From: Pseudomonas sp. QS1027
Lineage (GTDB): Bacteria; Pseudomonadota; Gammaproteobacteria; Pseudomonadales; Pseudomonadaceae
Direction of reading: 5' to 3'
Length of the DNA stretch: 64,000 nucleotides
Assembly: GCF_002814235.1 (NCBI RefSeq)
Contig: NZ_PHSU01000025.1
Span: forward strand, 62,001-126,000
The position numbers and the translations under genes are program-made. The notes below the pieces were generated by a model, which saw only the letters and a list, made by a program, of their open reading frames with translations, was not told the origin of the DNA and did no database searches. Positions 53,116-61,300 of this stretch are shown here, piece after piece; positions within the stretch are counted from its first letter, which is position 1; each line of letters opens with the position of its first letter.

Positions 53116-53514
53116 GATGCACCTCCGGGCCCTGTCGAATGCCCCAGGGCGATGGGTTTGCTGCATTCCTTGAGTAAGAGTCTAGGCAGTTCACCGCCGG
53201 GCGTCGGCTTAACGTCAGTAACCGTTCTCGCTATTGCAGGTCCTCGATAGTCGAGTCGGGTCTAAACAGGTTTGGGCCCCACGGTATTTTGCGCAGCAAC
53301 ACCGAACCTGTAGGAGCCGGCTTGCTGGCGATGAGGCCAGTCAGTCTTGCATCGCCTGATCGGCCGTCATCGCCAGCAAGCCGGCTCCTGCAATGACCGT
53401 ATTTTCAAGTCCGAGACCGTATCGGCGGGAGCTGCAAGGCTGCGTTTATCCGGCGGCGCGCCTCCACTCGACTAAGCTTCTTAATGGGGGTAACGAATCT
53501 CGCGGAGAATTCAA
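53116..53514. other. Gene-free region with REPIN
   Basis: About 400 bases with no credible gene. It holds a REPIN (53308-53392) and must include the promoter of the nfeD-slipin pair. Confidence 0.55.
53308..53392. repeat. REPIN
   Basis: CTGTAGGAGCCGGCTTGCTG at 53308 and its inverted copy CAGCAAGCCGGCTCCTGCA ending near 53392 form a doublet with about 32 bases between. Same subfamily as the single REP at 10977. Confidence 0.85.
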
Positions 53515-54096
53515 GTGAGCGGTCGTTGCTGGTGGGCCTGGTTGTTGTTCGGGTGGCTGATCGTCTGGCCCGTCGGGCCCCAACTTGCCGAAGGCGCCGA
53601 CTCCGTCGTGACCGTGCTGGTGCTGCCCATCGACGATTCCGGTTCCGGGCTGATCCTGCTTGGCATTGCCCTGATCGTCGCCGAAACCCTGCTGCCCAGC
53701 TTTGGCCTGATCGGCTTCAGTGGTCTTGTCGCGTTCGTGCTGGGGATGCTGATCCTGTTCGACCCACAGCTGTTCGACGACAACACCGCACGACCGTTGA
53801 AACTCACCCTGATGCTGATCGGGCTGCTCTTGCTGGTCGGCTTGATCGTCGCGGCCCTCAAGGCCCGCCAGCGCCAGGTGGTCAGTGGCGACGCCGGGCT
53901 GGAAGGCAGCCTGACCCCGGTGACCGCCCTGAAAGTCGGCAATGCCTACGCCGGCTGGGTACAACTGCAAGGCGAAAACTGGCAGGTCCTCAGCCCCACA
54001 CCGTTGCATCCCGGCCAACAGGTCCGGGTGATCGCACGCAAGGGCCTGCTCCTGGAAGTGAACGCCGTTGACGACCCGCCTAGGCGAGGAGATTGA
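53515..54096 (+). CDS. NfeD-like protein lacking its protease domain
   Basis: A 193-residue membrane protein, read from a GTG start at 53515. A signal-like segment (WWAWLLFGWLIVWPVGPQL) leads directly into the NfeD membrane region (LILLGIALIVAETLLPSFG, LIGFSGLVAFVLGMLIL) and a soluble beta domain (GSLTPVTALKVGNAYAGWV). The long NfeD proteins (about 440 residues) place a ClpP-like protease between these parts, and here it is missing. It precedes a slipin gene, with which NfeD proteins normally work. Its stop is two bases before the slipin ATG. Confidence 0.8.
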   Translation: MSGRCWWAWLLFGWLIVWPVGPQLAEGADSVVTVLVLPIDDSGSGLILLGIALIVAETLLPSFGLIGFSGLVAFVLGMLILFDPQLFDDNTARPLKLTLMLIGLLLLVGLIVAALKARQRQVVSGDAGLEGSLTPVTALKVGNAYAGWVQLQGENWQVLSPTPLHPGQQVRVIARKGLLLEVNAVDDPPRRGD

Positions 54097-54098
54097 TC

Positions 54099-54866
54099 AT
54101 GGTCCTGCAATTGGGTTCCGGCGCGCTACTCGCGCTCCTGCTGCTGATGCTGCTGGCATCGACCTTTCGTATCCTGCGCGAATACGAACGCGGCGTAGTG
54201 TTCCAGCTCGGGCGCTTCTGGCAGGTCAAGGGACCCGGGCTGATCATCTTGATTCCGCTGGTGCAGCAGATGGTCCGGGTGGACCTGCGCACCGTGGTCC
54301 ACGATGTCCCGCCCCAGGACGTGATCACCCGCGACAACGTCTCGGTGAAGGTCAATGCGGTGCTGTATTTCCGCGTGCTCGACCCGCAGAAAGCGATTAT
54401 CCAGGTGGAGAATTTTCTCGCCGCCACCAGTCAGCTGGCCCAGACCACGTTGCGCGCGGTGCTCGGCAAGCACGAGCTGGATGAGCTGCTGGCCGAGCGG
54501 GAAAAGCTCAACTCCGATGTCCAGCAGGTGCTGGACGCCCAGACCGATGCCTGGGGGATCAAGGTGGCGAACGTCGAGATCAAGCATGTCGACCTCAACG
54601 AGTCGATGATCCGCGCCATCGCCAAGCAGGCCGAGGCCGAACGGGAGCGGCGGGCCAAGGTGATTCACGCCGAAGGGGAATTGCAGGCTTCCGAGAAATT
54701 GATGCAGGCCGCGGAAATGCTCGGGCGTCAGCCGGGGGCCATGCAGTTGCGGTATATGCAGACGCTGTCGTCGATTGCCGGAGACAAGAGCTCGACCATC
54801 GTGTTTCCACTGCCGATCGAGTTGTTGAAGGGGATGGCGGATCTGTCGGCGAAAAACAAGACCTGA
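54099..54866 (+). CDS. Slipin/SPFH membrane protein (stomatin-like)
   Basis: A 255-residue protein with one N-terminal membrane segment (LLALLLLMLLASTFRI) and an SPFH domain (EYERGVVFQLGRFWQVKGPG, VKVNAVLYFRVLDPQKAI, LLAEREKLNSDVQQVL). The C-terminal coiled region has AKQAEAERERRAKVIHAEGE. Slipins form membrane rafts or rings and interact with NfeD proteins. A strong GAGGAG precedes the ATG. The gene is convergent with the sulfotransferase, six bases away. Confidence 0.92.
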   Translation: MVLQLGSGALLALLLLMLLASTFRILREYERGVVFQLGRFWQVKGPGLIILIPLVQQMVRVDLRTVVHDVPPQDVITRDNVSVKVNAVLYFRVLDPQKAIIQVENFLAATSQLAQTTLRAVLGKHELDELLAEREKLNSDVQQVLDAQTDAWGIKVANVEIKHVDLNESMIRAIAKQAEAERERRAKVIHAEGELQASEKLMQAAEMLGRQPGAMQLRYMQTLSSIAGDKSSTIVFPLPIELLKGMADLSAKNKT

Positions 54867-54872
54867 CGCGCG

Positions 54873-55862
54873 TTAGCGTTGACGTCCATTGCGCACGATC
54901 AAGAGACGGCCGGATGTTCCTGGAGGATTGCGTTCAGCTCGCAAGGTTTCCAATGCCTGATAAGGCCCCTCGGCCCAGAACGCCACCCGCTCCCTGAGCC
55001 GCTCCGACGCCTCCCGGTGCTTGTCCTGGCTATCCGGCACAAACATCTGGTCCGGCTGCTTGGCGTGCTGCCGCACCACGGAAAACACCTGGGCGCGTTG
55101 CTCCGCGTCGAGTCCGAAGAACTCCCCCAGATGCCCTTCCAGCGCCCCCGGCAACTCGCTGTAGTTGACCGGCAAACCGCCAAAAGCCACGCAGTGCTCC
55201 CAACCCTTCTGAAGGATCCGCCCGATGCGCGCCGCGATATAGTCCTCCCGCGAGTCGTCCTGCCCCGGCGTGTCCAACACGCTATGACCGATCATCCCCG
55301 GCACCATCTGCAGTCCGGCCCGGCGCACATGGGACACGGCGATTTCCAGCGGATCGCGGTACAGGAACAGCCAGGGCGTCTCGGGAAAACACTCGCGCAG
55401 CAACGGCAACTCGCCGATATTCCAGGCGTCCAGCTTGATCACCAGGGCCTGCTCACTGCCGCTCCGGCGCTGACCGTAAGCCGCCAACAAGCCCTGCAGG
55501 GCCGCACGCTGCTCCGGCGGATCGAGGTCGTCACGCAACAGGCGGTCGAGGGGCGGCGGTTCGCTGATCACGATATGGCTGTCCAGCTGCGCCAGCATCT
55601 GGCCGATCAGCGTCGAACCACAGCGCGAGGCGTGATAGATAAACGCGCTCGGCGCCACGGCCGGCACCTGCCATTCGCTGAGCACCACCAGCGGCGTCTC
55701 ACGCCGAAAGACCTGGTTGAACGGCAGTTGCAGGGCCGCGTCCACCGAATCGGCAAAAAATGGCTGATCCAGCCGACGCTCGCCGAACCAGCACCAGTCG
55801 ACACGCCAATGGGCCTCTTCGCGCCAGACGCGAATCGGCAGCCAGTCCTTCAGGCCGTCCAT
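54873..55862 (-). CDS. Sulfotransferase-family protein
   Basis: A 329-residue cytoplasmic-looking enzyme. The 5'-phosphosulfate loop HASRCGSTLIGQML and the 3'-phosphate motif YRDPLEIAVSHVRR, with a downstream catalytic-type region NYSELPGALEG, mark the sulfotransferase fold. Sulfotransferases move sulfate from PAPS to alcohols or tyrosine. The substrate is unknown. The start lies inside the hydroxylase gene (13-base overlap), so the two are translated together. It is the last gene of the giant-repeat-protein operon and is convergent with the slipin gene. Confidence 0.85.
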   Translation of the reverse strand: MDGLKDWLPIRVWREEAHWRVDWCWFGERRLDQPFFADSVDAALQLPFNQVFRRETPLVVLSEWQVPAVAPSAFIYHASRCGSTLIGQMLAQLDSHIVISEPPPLDRLLRDDLDPPEQRAALQGLLAAYGQRRSGSEQALVIKLDAWNIGELPLLRECFPETPWLFLYRDPLEIAVSHVRRAGLQMVPGMIGHSVLDTPGQDDSREDYIAARIGRILQKGWEHCVAFGGLPVNYSELPGALEGHLGEFFGLDAEQRAQVFSVVRQHAKQPDQMFVPDSQDKHREASERLRERVAFWAEGPYQALETLRAERNPPGTSGRLLIVRNGRQR

Positions 55863-56638
55863 GGTTGATTCCAGCGCCGGCCACGGGTCATGGCCGCGTG
55901 CAGGTCCTCATGGGCGAAGTGCAGGCCATGGGCGGCGGCGCGCTCCAGGGTCCGGGCAATAAAGGCTTCGCTGTCGGTGTGCGCTTGCAGCTCGCGACAC
56001 AGTTGCGGGTCACGCTCCAGCCATTGGCGAAATTGCTCGAGCGCCATGGCCGCGCGACCCACGCCGGGCGCCGGGGTACTCGGCAGGCCCGCGACAATCT
56101 GCTGCTCCAGCCAGGCACTCGGACGACAGTCGAGCACCAGGTGAACCCGCTCGCTATCGCCCCAGTTGTCGACGCTGTGGGGCCGCGCCAGATCGAGAAA
56201 CCAGCATTCACCGGCCTTCATGGGAATGCATTGCCCATCGAGCATGAACTCCACGTCGGGCGGGCTGAGCAAGGGAATATGCAGGCGCCGGTCGGCGTCC
56301 GGAGGGCTGAGGTCGTAATCGCGGTGCTCATGAATCCGCCCACCCGGTCCCAGCCGCAGCAGGCGCGCCGAACGGATTTCCAGGGGCAGCCCCTGCAAGC
56401 CATAGGACCAGCGCGCGTCTTCCAGCCACGGCTTGCGCGCAATCGCCTCGCCTTTGCCCGACGCCAACTCGCCCGGGGCATCGTTGGCGGACACCAGCGC
56501 CACCCCGCTCCACTCGCCGGCGTAGTAATCGCGATTGAAATGCGCCACCCAGGCGCTATCGCCCAAGTGCGCCAAAGCCTGGCGCAGCAGTGGCAGGTCC
56601 ACGGTGACCGGCAGGCGGGAAAACGCCGGCCGGTTCAA
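55850..56638 (-). CDS. Aspartyl/asparaginyl beta-hydroxylase-like 2OG-Fe(II) oxygenase
   Basis: A 262-residue oxygenase with a cupin core. The Fe-binding HxD is His105-Arg-Asp107 (IHEHRDYDLSP) and a distal histidine is at 154 or 166 (ARPHSVDNWGDSERVHLVLD). A conserved arginine-containing strand follows. It resembles the aspartyl/asparaginyl beta-hydroxylase family, which hydroxylates side chains in proteins. Its start is a TTG (56638) with GGAG seven bases upstream, overlapping the stop of a 32-codon ORF as TTGA. Operon context suggests a modification partner of the sulfotransferase. The target is unknown. Confidence 0.82.
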   Translation of the reverse strand: MNRPAFSRLPVTVDLPLLRQALAHLGDSAWVAHFNRDYYAGEWSGVALVSANDAPGELASGKGEAIARKPWLEDARWSYGLQGLPLEIRSARLLRLGPGGRIHEHRDYDLSPPDADRRLHIPLLSPPDVEFMLDGQCIPMKAGECWFLDLARPHSVDNWGDSERVHLVLDCRPSAWLEQQIVAGLPSTPAPGVGRAAMALEQFRQWLERDPQLCRELQAHTDSEAFIARTLERAAAHGLHFAHEDLHAAMTRGRRWNQPWTA

Positions 56639-56733
56639 GAGATCACTCCGCCCGCGCCCAGCCTGTCGAGCAAGCGCTCGACACAGGCCTCGCGCCGGCT
56701 GGCGCTGATTGACCCCGTGGGCAGGTCGGTCAT
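56635..56733 (-). CDS. 32-residue micro-ORF bridging tolC-like and hydroxylase genes
   Basis: A short frame (MTDLPTGSISASRREACVER, then LLDRLGAGGVIS) that starts with an ATG overlapping the stop of the TolC-like gene (ATGA) and stops with a TGA overlapping the TTG start of the hydroxylase (TTGA). No separate Shine-Dalgarno is obvious, so it depends on coupling from upstream. One cysteine and a polar, helix-capable middle are present. It is either a small functional peptide or a translational bridge without peptide function. I do not recognise it. Confidence 0.55.
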   Translation of the reverse strand: MTDLPTGSISASRREACVERLLDRLGAGGVIS

Positions 56734-58244
56734 TTCGCTTGAGCAGGCCTCACAGGTTCATCGATATTGCCCGCGGCCCAGTCGGATTCACGGGTGGCCA
56801 AGGCCCCGGCAATCGCCTGGATCTTGGTCGAAGACACTTCCGGCGGCAGCGGATCGAGCCCGGCACTGGCAAAGATCTGCCCATAGGCGTTGCGCAGGTC
56901 GGCATAGGCCAGGTCGCGACGCAGGTCGGCCTGCAAGGTGTTCAGCTCGCCCTGGATCAGGTCCAGTTCACCGAGCCCCGCCGCCTTGTAGCGGTTGCGC
57001 AGCTGGCCGGCGATCTGCCCGTCAATGTTCGACAGTTGCTGGCTGGTCTTGAACTGGCGCACCGCTTCGTTGAAGTTGGCATTGGCCACGTAGAGCTGGG
57101 CCAGCACCGCGATGGACATGGCCTGGCGACGTGCCGTGGCGACTTCTTCACCGGCCTTGGCCACGTCGATGGCCGCCGGGGCGGAGATCACGTTGAACAG
57201 GTTCCAGGTGACCTTGACGCCGTAGTCGGCCCACTTGTCGTTGACCAGGAAGGAGTTGCTGTCGTAATGGCCGCCGGCGGAGAATTCCAGGCCCGGCAGC
57301 AGGCGCAGCATGGCCTTGCGGGTTTCATTGGCGCTGATGCGGGTCTGGTAGTCCTGCTCGCGCAGTTCCGGACGATTGGCCAGGGCCTCCTGTTCCAGCT
57401 TGCCCATGTCGACCTTGAGTTGCGGAATCTCGTAGTTTTCCGGGGTCGCCAGGGTCAGCTCGGTGCCCATGGGCAGGTTGATCAGGGTCGCCAGTTCGGT
57501 CTTGGCCAGGGTCAGGGCCTTGCGCTGTTCTTCCAACTGGCGTGTGGCGACGATCAGGGCGCGCTGGTAACCCAGGGCCTGGATCGGATCGCCGATACGC
57601 TGGTCGCTCATTTTCTCGCTGTTGCCCTGGGCCTGCTCGACCCGCGCCATCAGGCTGTCGATCTGCTTGAGCAGGCGCTCGGCGGCCACGGCACGCCAGT
57701 AGGCCGAACGCACGTCCTGGACGATGGTGTTGACCACCTTGCGCCGACGTTCCTGGACGATCAGCCGTTGATCGCCCTGTTGCTTGGCACTGATGTAACT
57801 CACGCCGAAGTCGAGCACGTTCCAGACCATGGTCAGGTCGCCGACACGACGGTCGCGGTCCTGGGAGGTCGATGGGACCAGGGATTGCTCGCCGGTCTGG
57901 ACGTTCTGGCTGCTGGAAGCACTGACGTTATTACGCCCGGCGTAGCCGGCGGACAGCGCCATGCGCGGCAGCATGTCGAAGCTGGCGAGGTCGAGTTGGC
58001 GCTTGGCCAGGGCCTCTTCCATGATCTTGAGCCGGCCTTCGAGGTTGTACTTCACCGCACGGGCCATGGCCTCATGCAAGGTCAGCGGGCCATTCAGCGG
58101 CTCCTGGTCCTTGAACATGGTCTGCATGTCGCTCTTGGCGCGTTGTTCGCTGACGCTGCGATCGATCGGCTCGCTGGTGACGGCACAACCACTGACTACC
58201 AGCGCCAGCAAGCTGGCGCTGAACAACTTATGACTTCTTCTCAT
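56730..58244 (-). CDS. TolC-family outer-membrane lipoprotein
   Basis: A 504-residue outer-membrane channel protein. The lipobox LVVSGC follows MRRSHKLFSASLLALVVSGC. TolC-type repeats are visible: LTLHEAMARAVKYNLEGRLK, a long alpha-helical region (ALAKRQLDLASFDMLP, RQAMSIAVLAQLYVANANF), and a terminal DLIQGELNTLQADLRRDLA block. It is 74 bases downstream of the giant repeat protein gene and overlaps the next ORF. No adaptor or ABC gene is in the window, so its partner pump may lie past the edge. It probably exports the giant protein. Confidence 0.85.
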   Translation of the reverse strand: MRRSHKLFSASLLALVVSGCAVTSEPIDRSVSEQRAKSDMQTMFKDQEPLNGPLTLHEAMARAVKYNLEGRLKIMEEALAKRQLDLASFDMLPRMALSAGYAGRNNVSASSSQNVQTGEQSLVPSTSQDRDRRVGDLTMVWNVLDFGVSYISAKQQGDQRLIVQERRRKVVNTIVQDVRSAYWRAVAAERLLKQIDSLMARVEQAQGNSEKMSDQRIGDPIQALGYQRALIVATRQLEEQRKALTLAKTELATLINLPMGTELTLATPENYEIPQLKVDMGKLEQEALANRPELREQDYQTRISANETRKAMLRLLPGLEFSAGGHYDSNSFLVNDKWADYGVKVTWNLFNVISAPAAIDVAKAGEEVATARRQAMSIAVLAQLYVANANFNEAVRQFKTSQQLSNIDGQIAGQLRNRYKAAGLGELDLIQGELNTLQADLRRDLAYADLRNAYGQIFASAGLDPLPPEVSSTKIQAIAGALATRESDWAAGNIDEPVRPAQAK

Positions 58245-58318
58245 CCCTAGTACCGCCCCTGACTACCGCACTCTTCTTATAGGCGCCGACAAAGGTCAGC
58301 GCAGATCTCAAATATTGT

Positions 58319-61300
58319 TCAGGCCGACATTTCGCTGATGCCGACTTGTTCCAAAGCCCAGGCTAGTTCATGCAGCTGTTTCTGCTCGCCATCTTTGATT
58401 TTCTGCAATTGCTGCCCCAGGGTCGGCGCGCCGAAAATGCCGCGCACGCCCTGGGCCGGATCGCCCAGGCCCTTGCCGTTGCGGTCGAAGACCTGACTGG
58501 TGGAGGTGTCGCTGTTACCCGAGTCGCGGTTGAAGATGCCCGACACGGTACTGCTGCCGAACACGCCGCCATCGCCGCCGCCAAACCCGAGGAAACCACT
58601 GGTACTGCCCGTGGCACCGCTGTCGGTACTGAACACCTGGGCGATATAGCTCGGCGCCAGGGCGTTCTGGTTGATGAAGATATTCCCCAGCGGCGGTATG
58701 CCGTCGCCCGAGGTGCGCTGCTCGAACAACGGCGGGAAGCCCAGCGGTGAGCCGAGGTCGCCGGTCGGGGCGACGCTGATCTGTGGCTGCAAGGGCAGGT
58801 TCGGCGCATCCGGCCGTGCCACTGGCGATTCCACGCGGAACTGTGGATCGCCGCCCAGTGCGACGGTGTTGACCGCGAAGTTGTTGGAGTTGGCGAAGCC
58901 GGTCCCGGCGTTGCCGGCCAGGTCCGTGACCAGGCTGTTGTCCAGGGTGATGAAGTTGCTCGGGTCGGTGACGTTCGCCGACGGGGTCAAGGTCGCGGTC
59001 CAGGTCTTGCCGCCGTCGGCGCTGGTCAGGTTGGACAGGGTGCCGTTGGCCACGCTCAGCTCCGAGAGGTCGAAATTGCTGACTTTCTCGCTGAAGGTGA
59101 AGGTCACCACGGTGGTCTGGCCGGTGGTCAGGTTCGGGTTGGCGACGCTGATGGTCGCCGTTGGTCGATTGGCATCGAGCGCGTAGTTGTTGGAAATCGC
59201 GATGCTCGCCCCGGTATTGCCGGCGGTATCGCTGACCAGGCTGGTGTCCAGCACGATCAGGTTGGTGGCATCGGTGACGGCAGCCGTCGGGGTCAGGGTT
59301 GCGGTCCAGGTCTTGCCGCCGTCGGCGCTGGCCAGGTTGGACAGGGTGCCGTTGGGGACACTGAGCTCGGACAGGTTGAAGCCGGTCACCACTTCGCTGA
59401 AGGCGATGGTCACCGTGGTGGTCTGGCCGATGCCCAGGTTGTTGTTCGCCACGGAGATGGTCGCGGTCGGACGCTGGGTGTCGACGCTGTAGGTGTTGGA
59501 GTCGGTGGTACCGCTGCCGGCGTTGCCCGCAACGTCACTGACGGCCGTGTTGTTCAGGGTGATGATATCGCCGGTATGAGTCACCCCGGCAGTCGCGGTC
59601 AGGGTCGCGGTCCAGGTGATCCCGCCGTCACTGCTGCTCAAACCGCTCAGGGCGCCGTCGGCGACGGTGAACGCGGCGGTTGTGAGCCCGCTGACCGCCT
59701 CGCTGAAGGTAATGGTCACCAGGGAGGTCTGGCCGATGTTCAGCGCGCTGTTGGCGACCACGATGCTCGCCGTCGGACGCTGGGTATCGATGGCGTAGTT
59801 GTTGGAATCGGTGGTGCCCGTCCCGGCGTTACCTGCCAGGTCGTTGTAAGTGGTGTTGTTCAGGCTGATCACGTTGCTGGCGTGGGCGATATTGCTGGTC
59901 GGGGTGAAAGTCCCGGTCCAGGTGATACCGCCATCGCTGCTGCTCATCGTGCTCAGTGTGCCATTGGCGACGGTCAGGTCGGCGTTGCTGAAACCAGTCA
60001 CCGCCTCGCTGAAGGTGATGGTCACCCCGGCGGTCTGGCCGATGTTCAGGGCCGAATGGTCGATCACCACCGAGGCCGTCGGCGCCACGGTATCGACGCC
60101 ATAGGTATTGGACAGAGTGGTGCCCGCGCCAGCATTGCCGGCGAGATCGCTGACCAAGGTGTTATTCAGGCTGATCACGTCGCCGGTGTGGGTCGTGGCC
60201 GCATTCGGCGTTAGGATCGCGGTCCAGGTGATGCCACCGTCGCTGGAACTGACCGCGCTCAGCGTACCGTCGGCGACCGTCAGATCGGCATTGCTGAAAC
60301 CGGTCACCGCCTCGCTGAAGGTGATGGTCACCAGCGAGGTACCGCCGATCTTCAGGCTGTTGTTGACCACGATGCTCGCCGTCGGCCGCTGGGTGTCGAC
60401 GCTATAGGTGTTGGAGTCGGTGCTGCCGCTGCCGGCGTTGCCCGCGCCGTCACTGACGGCCGCATTGTTCAGGGTAATGATATCGCCGGTATGAGTCACC
60501 CCGGCGGTCGCGGTCAGGGTCGCGGTCCAGGTAATCCCGCCGTCACCGCTGCTCAAACCGCTCAGGGTGCCGTCGGCGACGCTGAACGCGGCGGTTGTGA
60601 GCCCGCTGACCGCCTCGCTGAAGGTAATGGTCACCAGGGAGGTCTGGCCGATGCTCAGTGCACTGTTGGCGACCACGATAGTGGCCGTTGGGCGCTGGGT
60701 GTCGATGGCGTATGTATTGGAGGTAGTGGTACCGCTACCAGCATTGCTTGCGCTGTCGCTGAACAGGGTGTTGTTCAAGGTGATGACATCGCCGGTATGG
60801 GTCACCCCAGGATTCGCGGTCAGGGTCGCGGTCCAGTGGGTGCCATCGACCTGGACCAGGTTGCTCAAACTGCCATCGGCGACAGTTAACGCGCCGGCGG
60901 TGAGATTGTTGACCGTCTCGCTGAAGGTGATGGTCACCAGGGAGGTGCTACCGTTGACGTTCAGCGCCGTGTTGGACACCACGATGGTCGCGGTCGGCGC
61001 CACAGTATCGATGCCATAGGTATTGGACAGGGTGGTTCCCGCGCCAGCGTTGCCGGCGAGATCGCTGACCAAGGTGTTATTCAGGCTGATCACGTCGCCG
61101 GTGTGGGTCGTGGCCGCATTCGGTGTCAGGGTCGCGGTCCAGGTGATGCCGCCGTCGCTGGAGCTGACGTTGCTCAGCGTACCGTCGGCGACCGTCAGGT
61201 CGGCATTGCTGAAACCGGTCACCGCCTCGCTGAAGGTAATGGTCACCAGCGAGATACCGCCGATATTCAGGGCCGGGTTCGCCACCACGATGCTCGCCGT

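Noticed and set aside
59576..60214. Plus-strand frames across the repeat array, including similar ones at 60491, 61103 and 62012
   Set aside because: Periodic shadows of the repeated giant gene. They recur with the repeat unit and have no ribosome-binding sites.
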